A stretch of 64,000 bases of DNA from Acidovorax sp. 106 (GCF_003663825.1 NZ_RCCC01000001.1:2240501-2304500), one strand, 5' to 3'; counted from the stretch's first letter, positions 8,872 through 18,793 are shown. Notes: a model not told the origin generated them from the sequence alone. Numbers and translations: made by a program.

Positions 8872-9972
8872 ATGATCGGTATCTCCCAAGCGTTCTCGCC
8901 CACGTACGCGGTGGCCCGCAAGCAGTTTCTGGAAGCCGCTGCGGCGGCTGGGCTGTCTGTGGAGTCGCACACCCACCCCCTGGCGGGGCGCGAGGGCGAG
9001 GTGCTGGCCATGGACGTGGCGCTGGACGGCCCCGCAGATGCCAAGCAACTGCTCATCGTGAGCAGCGCTTGCCACGGCGTGGAGGGCTACTGCGGCAGCG
9101 GCGTGCAGGTGTTTGCCCTGCACGATGCCGAATGGCGCGCCAAGGCCCGCGATGCCGGGGTGGCTGTGCTCTACATCCACGCGCTCAACCCCTACGGCTT
9201 CTCGCACATCCGCCGTGCCACGCACGAGAACGTGGACCTGAACCGTAACTTCCACACCTTCCAGGCGAGCCTGCCCGAGAACACCGCCTACCGCGAAGTC
9301 GCGCCTTTGCTGCTGCCCGATGTGTGGCCGCCCAATGCCGCCAATGTGCAGGCAGTGCAGGCCTTTTTGGCAGAGCGTGGTGAGGCTGCCTGGCAGTCCG
9401 CCATCACGCGCGGCCAGCACGAGTTTGCACAGGGGCTGTTCTATGGCGGCACCGCGCCCACCTGGAGCAACCAGACCCTGCGCCAGGTGCTGCGCGAGCA
9501 CGGCACCCGTGCGCAGCGCCTGGCTTGGATCGATCTGCACACGGGCCTGGGCCCCAGCGGCCTGGGCGAGCGCATCTACGCAGGCAAAGACGACGCCGCC
9601 GCCGTGCAGCGTGCGCGCCAGTGGTGGGATGGCGGCGGTGCCACACCCGTCACCTCCATCTACGACGGCTCGTCCACCTCGGCCTTCCTCACGGGGCTGA
9701 TGTGGACCGCCATCTACGACGAATGCCCGCAGGCCGAATACACCGGCATTGCGATGGAATACGGCACCGTGCCAATCACCGAAGTCATCCAGGCCCTGCG
9801 GGCCGAGCACTGGCTGAACGTCCACCCCGAAGCCCCGTCCGAGCTGGCCGCGCAGATCAAGGCCCAGATGCTGGCGGCCTTCTACACCGACACTGACGCA
9901 TGGAAGGGCCAGATCATCAGCCAGGCGCGGCAGTCGCTGTTCCAGGCGGTGGACGGGTTGGCCAGGGTTTGA
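8872..9972 (+). CDS. DUF2817 / M14-like zinc carboxypeptidase family protein
   Basis: This 366-residue protein matches the DUF2817 group of M14-like metallopeptidases. The HxxE zinc pair is in SACHGVEGYCGSG, the third ligand is His in WIDLHTGLGPSG, and the substrate-binding RxxxNVDLNRNF block lies between (about residues 115-128). The C-terminal part keeps an acidic region IAMEYGTVP where the catalytic Glu of M14 enzymes is expected. There is no signal peptide. It follows the amidohydrolase by 170 bp in which no gene was seen, so it may be cotranscribed with it. The substrate is unknown; a cytoplasmic peptide or acyl-amino-acid hydrolase is the simplest reading. Confidence 0.82.
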   Translation: MIGISQAFSPTYAVARKQFLEAAAAAGLSVESHTHPLAGREGEVLAMDVALDGPADAKQLLIVSSACHGVEGYCGSGVQVFALHDAEWRAKARDAGVAVLYIHALNPYGFSHIRRATHENVDLNRNFHTFQASLPENTAYREVAPLLLPDVWPPNAANVQAVQAFLAERGEAAWQSAITRGQHEFAQGLFYGGTAPTWSNQTLRQVLREHGTRAQRLAWIDLHTGLGPSGLGERIYAGKDDAAAVQRARQWWDGGGATPVTSIYDGSSTSAFLTGLMWTAIYDECPQAEYTGIAMEYGTVPITEVIQALRAEHWLNVHPEAPSELAAQIKAQMLAAFYTDTDAWKGQIISQARQSLFQAVDGLARV

Positions 9973-9975
9973 GGG

Positions 9976-10032
9976 AAATAGGCTGCTAGCGCTTGATATA
10001 TAAGCGCTGGCAGCTATTGAATTGATAGCTGC
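9976..10032. repeat. Palindromic intergenic repeat, copy 2
   Basis: CTGCTAGCGCTT and AAGCGCTGGCAG form an imperfect hairpin around GATATAT, followed by a further ATAGCTGC arm. This is the same family as the other copies. It follows the DUF2817 gene by 3 bp and may act as its terminator. Confidence 0.8.
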
Positions 10033-10216
10033 AGATCTCTGCGGCAATTCGATGAAAGCGCGGGGCGGTGGCCGCATGCGGGCTGCGCAGTGTCGTCTTG
10101 GCGTCGCTCGCCCATTGGCGATGTACGCGCTGGGCGCTGGCAGGCCGTAAGATCGTTGCGGCCTGTTTTTTGCGTCTTTTTCGCGCCCCTTTTCATACCG
10201 ATACGGAGACACCCGC

Positions 10217-10471
10217 ATGTCTGACCTGAACGCCACTTTTGAAGCTGCCGTAGCCAACTCCAAGAACCTGGCCGAGCGCCCTGACAACCCCACGCTGCTC
10301 AAGATTTACGCTCTGTACAAGCAGGCCACCGCTGGCGACAACACCGAGAAGAAGCCCAGCTTCTCCGACGTGGTGGGCCGCGCCAAGTGGGAGGCGTGGG
10401 AAAAGCTCAAGGGCACCGAAGCCGATGCGGCCAAGCAGCTGTACATCGACCTGATCACCGAGTTGAGCTGA
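10217..10471 (+). CDS. Acyl-CoA-binding protein
   Basis: This 84-residue protein is a complete ACBP four-helix domain with no extra parts. The acyl-CoA site residues are seen in LLKIYALYKQATAGDN (the YxLYKQAtxGD signature) and in the KWEAWEKLKG block. It binds long-chain acyl-CoA esters in the cytoplasm and buffers or delivers them. ACBP is common in eukaryotes and patchy in bacteria. A GGAG ribosome site lies about 9 bp before the ATG. The gene is monocistronic with its own terminator. The many CoA ligases in the window give plausible clients. Confidence 0.92.
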   Translation: MSDLNATFEAAVANSKNLAERPDNPTLLKIYALYKQATAGDNTEKKPSFSDVVGRAKWEAWEKLKGTEADAAKQLYIDLITELS

Positions 10472-10495
10472 GCACCACTTCAGCACTTCACTCAC

Positions 10496-10521
10496 AGCGG
10501 CCTGCGGGCCGCTTTGCTTTT
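10496..10521 (+). terminator. Terminator of the acyl-CoA-binding protein gene
   Basis: AGCGGCC (10496-10502) pairs with GGCCGCT (10507-10513) around a TGCG tetraloop, followed by a T-rich tract. Confidence 0.75.
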
Positions 10522-10533
10522 GGGGCTTGCCGG

Positions 10534-12915
10534 TCATCGCCCCGTGCTGGCGGGCGGCGCCCCATCCAGTGCCCACCATGCGGGCAGCAGGGCCCGCACC
10601 GGGGCGCGGCGGTAGCGGTCGTCGATCAGGAACACCACGCCCTGGTCCTGCTCGGTGCGAATCACCCTTCCTGCCGCCTGCACCACCTTGCGCAGGCCTG
10701 GGAACAGGTAGGTGTAGTCATACCCCTTGCCCGCTCCAAAGTGCCGGTCCATCGCGCGGCGCATTTCTTCGTTCACCGGGTTGACCTGCGGCAGCCCCAG
10801 CGTGGCGATGAAGGCGCCAATCAGCCGGTGGCCGGGCAGGTCCACCCCTTCGGAAAACGCACCGCCCAGCACGGCAAAGCCAATGCCCTGGCCGCCTTGC
10901 TGAAAACGGTCCAAAAATGCCTGGCGGGCCGCGTCGTCCATGCCTGCCGTTTGCTGCCACTGGGGCACCTCGGGGTGGGCGTGCTGCAGCTGCGCCGCAA
11001 TGCGCTGCAGGTAGTCAAAGCTGCTGGCAAAGCACAGGTAGTTGCCTGGCAGGCGCACATACTGCGCGGCCATCAGTTGGGCGATGGGGGCCAGCGACTG
11101 CGCTCGGTCGGCAAAGCGGGTGGACAGGTGCCCCACCGTGTGCACCGCCAGCTGCCCGCTGTGAAAGGGCGACTCCACATCCACCCAGCCCGTCTCGGGC
11201 GGCAGGCCCAGCAGGTCGCGGTAGAACGCTGGCGGCGTGAGCGTGCCGGAGAACAGCACGCTGCTGTGCGCTGCTGCGTGGCGCGCCGCGAGGTGCGGCG
11301 CGGGCACCACGTTGCGAATGCACAGCGTGCTGGAGCGACCGCGATGCCCGTAGCGCGGGGCGTCCAGCGTCACGTCCAGCAGCGCGTGGCTGCCAAATTG
11401 CTCGGCCATGGCGGCAAAGTGCAGGGTGTCCAGGTACAGCGCCAGCACCGGGTCACCGGGCAGCAGCGGGGCATCGGTCTGCGCTTCGGCCACCGCGCCT
11501 ATGGCCCGCTGCAGCGCCTGCACAAAGGCCTCGGGCAGCGTGTGGTGCGCGCAGTACGCTTGTGACTGGTCGCGGTGGATAGCGTTCCACTGCCGTTGCA
11601 GTGCGTCCAGCGCCTTGCGCACGGGGCCGGTGGCAGCGGCGCGGGCAACGGCCAGCGCGCCCTGGTGCAGCTCGGCGGTGTACATGCGGCGGGCGCGGTC
11701 GGGCAGGTTGTGGGCTTCGTCCACCAGCACGCCCACCTTCCAGCCGTGCGCCACCGTCAGTGCATACAGCATGGCGGCGCTGTCGTAGAAGTAGTGGTAG
11801 TCGGCCACGGCCACATCGCACCAGTGCGCCATCTCCTGCGCCAAGTAGTACGGGCAGATGCCGTGCGCCAGCGCCGTGGTGCGCAGGGCGGGGCCGTCCC
11901 ACAGGCTGGTCTGCTGCGCCAATGCTTGGCGTGCGGCTGGCAGCCGGTCGTAAAAGCCCTGGGCCAGCGGGCAGGACTCACCGTGGCAGGCCTTGTCGGG
12001 GTGCTCGCAGACCTTGTCGCGGGCCAGCACGTCCAGCACGCGCAGGGGTGGGATCTGTGGGCTGTGCGGTGCGGGTGTACCCAGTTGCTCGTGCACACGG
12101 GCCAGCGCGTCGAGCGCCAACGCGTGGCCAGTGCCCTTGGCGGTCAGAAAGAACAGCTTGTCCAGCCCCTTGCGGGCGCTGGCCTGCAGCAGAGGAAACA
12201 GCGTGCCCAGCGTCTTGCCAATGCCCGTGGGGGCCTGGGCCAGCAGGCAACGGCCGCCGCCTGCACTGCCATCCTTGTCGTCACGGTGGCCATGGCCCAC
12301 GTTGCGGTACACGGCCACGGCCAGCTCACGTTGACCCGCGCGAAAGCTGCCATGCGGAAAGGCCAGCGCGGCTAGGGCTGCATCGCGGGCCTGGCGGTGC
12401 TGCTGCTCGCTGTGCGCCCAGGCTAGGTAGCGCGTGCACAGCGCTTCAAAGTGCGCTTGCAGATCGGCGGCGGTGTGGGTTTCGACCAGCTCGGTCTCTT
12501 GCCCCGTGCCGGTTTGCACATAGACCAGTGCCACATGCAGCCGCGTGAGCCCCCGCGCCTGGCACATGAGGTGGCCGTACACGCGGGCCTGGGCCCAGTG
12601 CAGGGCACGTTGGTGGGGGCGCACGCCATCCAGCTGGCCCCGGTAGGTCTTGATCTCTTCAAGCTGCTGGCGCGGTGCGTCAAACCCGTCGGCCCGCCCG
12701 CGCACCGTGAGCTGCTGGAACAGCCCGCTCAGCGCCACCTCGGCCTCATAGCCTTCGCCCCGGCGGCTCTGCACCAAGCGGTGGTTTTCCATGCCTTCGA
12801 GTGCCGTGGGGGCGGGGGTAAAGCGCAGGTCCAGGTCTCCCGTGCGGGCTGTGAAGGCGCACAGGGCGCGCACCGAAACCACCAGTGGGGCCGGGGTGGG
12901 AAGTGGGGCGGTCAT
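10534..12915 (-). CDS. DinG/XPD-type superfamily 2 helicase with N-terminal PD-(D/E)XK-like domain
   Basis: This 793-residue protein has Walker A QAPTGIGKT near residue 227 and DEAH near 399. Four cysteines between them (about 303, 310, 315 and 354) could hold the XPD-type iron-sulfur cluster. The C-terminal DinG helicase half includes SGTLTPPAFY and VIRTEQDQG. Before the helicase, residues 71-115 read as a nuclease-like core: Asp76, then Glu87-Ile-Lys89, then a Gln/His helix. The ATG at 12915 overlaps the stop of the upstream VRR-NUC gene by 4 bp, so the two are translationally coupled and probably act together in DNA repair. A longer in-frame extension upstream runs inside the neighbour and is rejected. 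Confidence 0.87.
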   Translation of the reverse strand: MTAPLPTPAPLVVSVRALCAFTARTGDLDLRFTPAPTALEGMENHRLVQSRRGEGYEAEVALSGLFQQLTVRGRADGFDAPRQQLEEIKTYRGQLDGVRPHQRALHWAQARVYGHLMCQARGLTRLHVALVYVQTGTGQETELVETHTAADLQAHFEALCTRYLAWAHSEQQHRQARDAALAALAFPHGSFRAGQRELAVAVYRNVGHGHRDDKDGSAGGGRCLLAQAPTGIGKTLGTLFPLLQASARKGLDKLFFLTAKGTGHALALDALARVHEQLGTPAPHSPQIPPLRVLDVLARDKVCEHPDKACHGESCPLAQGFYDRLPAARQALAQQTSLWDGPALRTTALAHGICPYYLAQEMAHWCDVAVADYHYFYDSAAMLYALTVAHGWKVGVLVDEAHNLPDRARRMYTAELHQGALAVARAAATGPVRKALDALQRQWNAIHRDQSQAYCAHHTLPEAFVQALQRAIGAVAEAQTDAPLLPGDPVLALYLDTLHFAAMAEQFGSHALLDVTLDAPRYGHRGRSSTLCIRNVVPAPHLAARHAAAHSSVLFSGTLTPPAFYRDLLGLPPETGWVDVESPFHSGQLAVHTVGHLSTRFADRAQSLAPIAQLMAAQYVRLPGNYLCFASSFDYLQRIAAQLQHAHPEVPQWQQTAGMDDAARQAFLDRFQQGGQGIGFAVLGGAFSEGVDLPGHRLIGAFIATLGLPQVNPVNEEMRRAMDRHFGAGKGYDYTYLFPGLRKVVQAAGRVIRTEQDQGVVFLIDDRYRRAPVRALLPAWWALDGAPPASTGR

Positions 12916-14654
12916 GTGGCCACCGCGCCTGTGGGATGTTCCACGCCGGGCGCACCTTGCCAGCGCACATGGCACACGCTGGCGGGCAGGCCGTGGGCGT
13001 GGCAGTACTGCAGCCAGCGGATCTGGTTGTCTTGCAGCTTGTCGCCCGGGCCTTTGACTTCGACCAGTTCGTAGCGTTGATCGACCGGGCGTGTGGGCCA
13101 AAACCGCACCAGGTCCGGCAGGCCGCTGCGGTGGTCCACCGGGGCCTGCAGCAGGCGCTCAAACAGCAGGCGCAAGTGTGCAGCGGGCATGCATTCCAAG
13201 GCCAACTGCAGCAGCGGCTCGCTCAGGGCCCCCCAAAACACATAGGGCGACTGGCGCCCTTGCTTGCTGGCAAAGCGCTCCAGGATGAGGGCGCGGTAAC
13301 GGCCATCCTCCAGCCCGCGCAGGCATTCGGCAAAGAGGTCGGCGCGGCGCTCCACAAAGTCGGGCGCATTCAGATCGGCAGGGGCGCTTTGGAAGGGGTG
13401 AAAGAACGCCCCCGGCAGCGGCGCGAACACAGCAGGCCAGCACAGCAGCCCGAACAGACTGTTGATGAGTGCGTTCTCGGTGTAGAACACGGGGGCCTCG
13501 TCGGTGTGCCAGTGGTGGCGCAGCGCCCATTCCACCGAGGTGGTCGGGCCGGGGTGCGGCAGTGCCAGCTCCAGCGGCGGGGGCAAGGGCGTGGTGGCTG
13601 CCGTGCGGTGGGCCTCTGCTTGGGGCGACGCGGGGCTGGCCAGTGGCCCGGCGGCGCGCAGCAGGCGCGGCAGCATGCGCGCGAGGCGTTGGCTTTCTTC
13701 ATCGCTCTCCGGTGCTGCCTGGGCCTGCAGGGCCAGGGCCAGCGCGTCGGCGTGGCGGCCCAGGTGTTCGTGCACGCGAATGCGCCGGTGCCGCGCGCCC
13801 GGGTGCGTGCTGTGGGCGTAGGCCTGCTCGGCCAGCGCCCAGTCGGCGGCCTTCTCGCAGGCCTGGCCGATGCGCATCAGCAGCTTGGCGCGGCGCCGCT
13901 GCAGCCAGGGGTTGGGGCTGGTGGCTTGCAATGCGGCGGCCACTAGGGGCGCGCGCTCGGCACCATCGTCCAGCGCCTGGCGCAGGGCGTGCAGGGCCAG
14001 GTAGTGATCCACATCGGCGCGGCATTGAAACGCCCGCGACTGCGCATCGAACGGCACCACTTCGTACTGGAACAGGCCCAGGTCGGCCAGCACGAATTCC
14101 GACCAGTCCTGGAACAGGTTGCCAAAGAACAGGAGCCGCAGCCGCGTGCACAGCGCGATGACGTGCTCTGCCACGCGCCACACCGCTTCGGTGCTGGCAG
14201 GGTGCCATTGGCGGTAGGGCTGGGTGGCGGTGTGGTGCGGCTGCAGGGCCTGCAGCAGCGCTGCCTTGGTCAGCGACTTGGGCTGCGCCGGGTGCGGGCC
14301 GGGGGCGGCAAACAGCGCCGCCACCTCGCGGTGGGTGTGCAGGGCAAACAGCTCGGTCAGTGCCATGGGGGCGGTGGCATCGAGCCAGCCCAGGGCCAGC
14401 AGGGGCGCGGCGGCGGCGTCGATGTCGCCAATCTCTTCATACACCAGCTTGCCCGCGCGAAACCACGGGCCGCGCCGCATCACCAGCCGCACCAGCAGCG
14501 CTTGCGCGGGCTCGGGCAGCTGTGCGAAGCGGGCGATGAAGTCCTGCTCTGGCATGTCCAGCAGGTCGGCATAGCGTGCGCGGACCCACTCCAGCGCCTG
14601 CACAAAATTGTGCAGGTAGTACAGGCGGTGCGGGGGCAGGGCGGTGGGGCCCAA
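12912..14654 (-). CDS. FAN1-like VRR-NUC domain nuclease
   Basis: About 580 residues. The C-terminal VRR-NUC domain is clear: RSGLPDLVRF, then ELVEVKGPGDKL, then Gln in DNQIRWLQY, giving the D, E-x-K and Q catalytic set. The N terminus (YYLHNFVQALEWV, YADLLD) and the central region rich in short helices match bacterial FAN1, a structure-specific nuclease that processes interstrand crosslinks and flaps. I place the start at TTG 14654 because CGGAGA lies 6 bp before it and the preceding gene ends 32 bp upstream; the start is uncertain. It is followed directly by the helicase gene with a 4-bp overlap. Confidence 0.84.
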   Translation of the reverse strand: MGPTALPPHRLYYLHNFVQALEWVRARYADLLDMPEQDFIARFAQLPEPAQALLVRLVMRRGPWFRAGKLVYEEIGDIDAAAAPLLALGWLDATAPMALTELFALHTHREVAALFAAPGPHPAQPKSLTKAALLQALQPHHTATQPYRQWHPASTEAVWRVAEHVIALCTRLRLLFFGNLFQDWSEFVLADLGLFQYEVVPFDAQSRAFQCRADVDHYLALHALRQALDDGAERAPLVAAALQATSPNPWLQRRRAKLLMRIGQACEKAADWALAEQAYAHSTHPGARHRRIRVHEHLGRHADALALALQAQAAPESDEESQRLARMLPRLLRAAGPLASPASPQAEAHRTAATTPLPPPLELALPHPGPTTSVEWALRHHWHTDEAPVFYTENALINSLFGLLCWPAVFAPLPGAFFHPFQSAPADLNAPDFVERRADLFAECLRGLEDGRYRALILERFASKQGRQSPYVFWGALSEPLLQLALECMPAAHLRLLFERLLQAPVDHRSGLPDLVRFWPTRPVDQRYELVEVKGPGDKLQDNQIRWLQYCHAHGLPASVCHVRWQGAPGVEHPTGAVAT

Positions 14655-14686
14655 GGTCGGTCTCCGTGGGGTGGTGCTTGGCAGGG

Positions 14687-15616
<930 letters not shown>

Positions 15617-15626
15617 GCCGTGCGCC

Positions 15627-15938
15627 TCAGGCCAGCGAGGTGGGGCTGGGCGTGCCCAGCAGCGCGTCCAGCTGGCCGCCAATCTCGGCTTCGATGCGGT
15701 CTTTGAAGGCCGTGAACAGGAAGCCGAGCTTGGCCGTCATCTCGAACTGCTGGGCGTCTACCACCAGGGTGCCGCTCACGCCTGCGCGGGTGAAGGTCAG
15801 GGTGTCCTGCGTGTCGCCTTCTTCGTAGGTGCATTCCATGTCAAATTTTTCCTCGGCCTTGCGGGCCCAGGTGCGCGCCACTTCGCGGGCTTGGGGCAGG
15901 CCCAGTTGGTGGTCGCGTTGGATGTGAAGGTCAGACAC
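15627..15938 (-). CDS. Polyhydroxyalkanoic acid system family protein
   Basis: This 103-residue protein opens with MSDLHIQRDHQLGLPQAR and contains the conserved KFDMECTYEEGDTQDTLTF block of the PHA granule-region family (PF09650). The biochemical role is not established; members lie near polyhydroxyalkanoate genes or are scattered in beta-proteobacteria. There is no signal peptide or membrane segment. Its start overlaps the end of the aminopeptidase gene by 8 bp, and HMG-CoA lyase follows after 10 bp, so it is internal to the operon. Confidence 0.85.
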   Translation of the reverse strand: MSDLHIQRDHQLGLPQAREVARTWARKAEEKFDMECTYEEGDTQDTLTFTRAGVSGTLVVDAQQFEMTAKLGFLFTAFKDRIEAEIGGQLDALLGTPSPTSLA

Positions 15939-17094
15939 CGGGTTTCTCCTTGGGTGGGGTCAGGGCCCGCAGCGCGGCGTGGCGCTCGGGCTGGGGCAGT
16001 TGGGTGAGTTGTCGCACGGCATCATAAAACCGGGGCCAGTCGCGGCCCTCGCGCTCGAACAGGGCTTCAAAGGCGGGCACCAACTCATCGTAGGCGGCCT
16101 GGGCGGCAAAGCTGGCGTTGTTGGCCTTGGCCACCCAGCGGTCGTAGCCCGCCAGTTGGGTGCTGGCGGCATTGGCTGTGGGGGGCGCGGCCGCCAGCCA
16201 CTGCGATCGCAGTTGTGCGTAGCCCGCACGAAAGCGCTGCATTGCTTCGTTTTTGATAGCTGCTAGCGCTTTTGTACCTTGCCCTGGGGCCTTGTTTTGG
16301 TCATAAATGGCTTGCAGCTCGGTGCGCGTGGCGCGGGTCAGCGCGCGCCACTGGGCGCGGCGCTGCTCGCTGGCGGCCAGGGCGGCGCGGGCCTCGGGGG
16401 TGCTGTGCTCGGCCATCCAGAGGGCGCTGCCCAGGCGCTCCACCGCCGTGGCAAACGATTCGTTGAAGACCGTATCGCCCTGGGCGTACACCACCTGGTG
16501 CGCCAACTCGTGGAACAGCAGGCGCACAAAGTCGCCCTCGGGCCAGCCCACAAAGGTGCTCAGCAACGGGTCGCCCCCGGCCCAGTTCATGTAGCCCAGC
16601 GTGGAGTAGGCGGGCACGCCGTACACATCCACCTCCAGACCCTGGGCGGCCAGGCGGTCGGCCTCGGCCTGCGCATCGGCCTGGGCAAAGTAGCCCCGGT
16701 AGCCAATGCAGCCCGTCACCGGAAAGCACCAGGTGTGCAGTCTGAGGGCATCGGGCGGCGCGGCCACCACGTTCCACACCGCGGCGGGGCGCTTGAGGTC
16801 GGCATAGCGGCGGTAGCTGGCGTTGTCGGGCAGGTGCAGCTCGGCCACCGCAAAGGCGCGGGCGCGCTGGGCCAGTTGCAGGCGTGCGCGCAGGGCGGGC
16901 GGGGTGTCGGGCTCGGCAATCCAGTCGTCCAGCGGCCGGGCGGCGCCCATCAACTGGGCGTGGCCGTGCGCCGACTGCCAGTAGTAGCCCAGCGCATCGC
17001 GTGTTTGTGCGCAGCCCAGCAGCAGGGCGGGCAGCACCAGGGCGCAGGCCAGGGCGACACATCGGGGACGGGAAAAGCGAAAACGCAGGCGCAT
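15931..17094 (-). CDS. Predicted aminopeptidase lipoprotein (COG4324 type)
   Basis: This 387-residue protein has a basic N terminus, a hydrophobic core and a lipobox LLLGC about residue 27, so it is probably an anchored lipoprotein. A zinc site HELAHQ follows the conserved tract LGYMNWAGGDPLLSTFVGWPEG, with downstream Glu in NESFATAVE, as in the Aminopep family (PF10023). It probably acts on peptides in the periplasm; the substrate is unknown. ATG at 17094 is chosen because it places the signal at the N terminus; ATG at 17112 is a near alternative. The coding sequence carries a short fragment of the genome's palindromic repeat near 16253-16271. It is the first gene of the five-gene operon. 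Confidence 0.83.
   Translation of the reverse strand: MRLRFRFSRPRCVALACALVLPALLLGCAQTRDALGYYWQSAHGHAQLMGAARPLDDWIAEPDTPPALRARLQLAQRARAFAVAELHLPDNASYRRYADLKRPAAVWNVVAAPPDALRLHTWCFPVTGCIGYRGYFAQADAQAEADRLAAQGLEVDVYGVPAYSTLGYMNWAGGDPLLSTFVGWPEGDFVRLLFHELAHQVVYAQGDTVFNESFATAVERLGSALWMAEHSTPEARAALAASEQRRAQWRALTRATRTELQAIYDQNKAPGQGTKALAAIKNEAMQRFRAGYAQLRSQWLAAAPPTANAASTQLAGYDRWVAKANNASFAAQAAYDELVPAFEALFEREGRDWPRFYDAVRQLTQLPQPERHAALRALTPPKEKPGV
16253..16271. repeat. Half copy of the palindromic repeat inside a coding sequence
   Basis: TTGATAGCTGCTAGCGCT matches the left half of the intergenic copy at 35144-35199. Here it is in frame within the aminopeptidase gene and encodes part of KALAAIK in a linker-like region. 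Confidence 0.65.
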
Positions 17095-17164
17095 GGGGCA
17101 AGGGTACGACATGGCGCGGCCGTGTGTCAGCAGCGTGGCGCGGTGCGTTCCTAGAATGTGGAAC

Positions 17165-17857
17165 ATGACCGACCCCACCACGACCGAGATCCCCGCCGGT
17201 GCACCGGCGCTGCCCGCAGGCCTGGTGGCCGATGCGGCCCACGATGCCGACGGCACCGCCCGAGCGCGCTGCGCGTGGTGCAAGGCCAGCCCCTTGTACC
17301 GCCACTATCACGACCACGAGTGGGGCTTCCCGGTCACGGACGACCGGCGCTTGTTTGAAAAAATCTGCCTGGAGGGCTTTCAGTCGGGCCTGAGCTGGCT
17401 GACCATCCTGAACAAGCGCGAGGGCTTTCGCGCCGCCTTTGCCCAGTTCGACGCCGAGCAGGTGGCCGCCTTCGATCAGGCCGACGTGGAGCGCCTGGTG
17501 CAGGACGCCGCCATCGTGCGCCACCGGGGCAAGATCGAGTCCACCATCAACAACGCCCGCCGCGTGCTGGAGCTGCGCCGCGAGTTTGGCTCGCTGGCCC
17601 GCTACGTGTGGCAGTACGAGCCCTGTGCGGCCGACCGGCCAGCGGTGCTGACGCTGGAGGCCGCGCGCACCCTCACGTCCACCGCAGCGTCGGTGGCTTT
17701 GTCCAAAGACCTCAAAAAACGCGGCTGGAGCTTTGTCGGCCCCACCACGGTCTACGCCTTCATGCAGGCCATGGGCCTGGTCAACGACCACCTGGAAGGC
17801 TGTCACGCACGGCCTGCTGCCATCAAGGCGCGGGCGGCATTGGTGCTGCCGGGCTGA
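17165..17857 (+). CDS. tag: DNA-3-methyladenine glycosylase I
   Basis: This 230-residue enzyme excises 3-methyladenine from alkylated DNA. The zinc snap of Tag is present: Cys36 and His49 (13 residues apart as in E. coli Cys4/His17) and a C-terminal His-x3-Cys in NDHLEGC. The catalytic Glu is Glu70 in ICLEGFQSGLSW. The protein has about 30 extra N-terminal residues compared with E. coli Tag. ATG codons at 17156 and 17165 are both possible; neither has a strong ribosome site. It diverges from the aminopeptidase operon and ends 6 bp from the LysR gene on the other strand. Confidence 0.92.
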   Translation: MTDPTTTEIPAGAPALPAGLVADAAHDADGTARARCAWCKASPLYRHYHDHEWGFPVTDDRRLFEKICLEGFQSGLSWLTILNKREGFRAAFAQFDAEQVAAFDQADVERLVQDAAIVRHRGKIESTINNARRVLELRREFGSLARYVWQYEPCAADRPAVLTLEAARTLTSTAASVALSKDLKKRGWSFVGPTTVYAFMQAMGLVNDHLEGCHARPAAIKARAALVLPG

Positions 17858-17863
17858 TTTTTC

Positions 17864-18793
17864 CTACCCGGGCGTGCCAGGCGGCAGCGGGCTGTCCATG
17901 GCCGTCGCAGCCTCGCGCAGCAGCGCCCGCAGCCACACCAGGCCGGGGTCTGTGGTGCGGTGCTGGTGCCATTGCACCACCTGCTGCATGTGCGGAATGG
18001 GCACCGGCAGGTCGCGGATGGCGATGGGCAAGAAGCGTGCGGCCAACAGGGCCAGTCGGCGGTGCATGGTGGCGATGCGGTGTGTGCCCACCACCAGGCT
18101 GGCCTGCGACAAGAAACTGAAGGTGCTGGTCTCTGCCTGGCGCTTGATGGACGACTGCTGCATGAACCAATCCGTCAGGGCCACGCCGTCGCCAGGCTGC
18201 ACCACCACATGGCCTGCGCTCATGTAGCGGTCTTCGGTCAACGTGCCAGACGCCAGATGGCTTTCGCTCCACAGGACGCTGCAGAACGTCTCTTCAAACA
18301 GCAATTCCGAGGGGTGGCTGGTGGAGCAGAAATCTTTCGGAATGATCAACAGGTCCGCCTCACCGCGCTCCAGCGCGCGTTGTGGCTGGGTGGCCTGTGG
18401 GCGCAGTTCAAACCGCACGCCAGGCGCCTGCTTGTAGGCCAGCCGCTGCAGATGGGGCACCAGCGTCATCAAGGTGTAGTCTGAGATCAGCAACCGAAAC
18501 AGCCGGGTGGACTGCGCTGGAATGAACTGGGGCTGTGCGGTGACGCTGGCTTCCACCCGCACCAGGATGTCGCGCACTGGGTCCTTCAATGATTGGGCGC
18601 GCGTCGTGGGCTCCATCTTGCGGCCCACCTGCACGAGCAACTCGTCCTCGAAATACTCGCGCAGCCGGGCGAGCGCATTGCTCATGGCGGACTGGCTCAG
18701 GTGCGTCTTCTCGGCCGCGCGGCTGATGCTTTGCTCGGTCAGCAGCGCATCCAGTGCGACCAGCAGGTTCAGATCAAGCTTGTTGAAACGCAT
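17864..18793 (-). CDS. LysR-family regulator, NodD/NahR type
   Basis: This 309-residue protein has an N-terminal winged helix (RFNKLDLNLLVALDALL, then SISRAAEKTHLSQSAMSNALARLREYF) and a C-terminal effector-binding domain. The opening sequence is typical of the NodD/NahR/LinR branch, which responds to aromatic inducers such as salicylate or flavonoids. It is divergent from the 15-gene catabolic cluster at 19104-32518 and is its likely activator. The intergenic region holds an ATC-N9-GAT dyad like that recognised by NodD-type proteins. ATG at 18793 is preferred because it aligns with the family start. Confidence 0.9.
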   Translation of the reverse strand: MRFNKLDLNLLVALDALLTEQSISRAAEKTHLSQSAMSNALARLREYFEDELLVQVGRKMEPTTRAQSLKDPVRDILVRVEASVTAQPQFIPAQSTRLFRLLISDYTLMTLVPHLQRLAYKQAPGVRFELRPQATQPQRALERGEADLLIIPKDFCSTSHPSELLFEETFCSVLWSESHLASGTLTEDRYMSAGHVVVQPGDGVALTDWFMQQSSIKRQAETSTFSFLSQASLVVGTHRIATMHRRLALLAARFLPIAIRDLPVPIPHMQQVVQWHQHRTTDPGLVWLRALLREAATAMDSPLPPGTPG

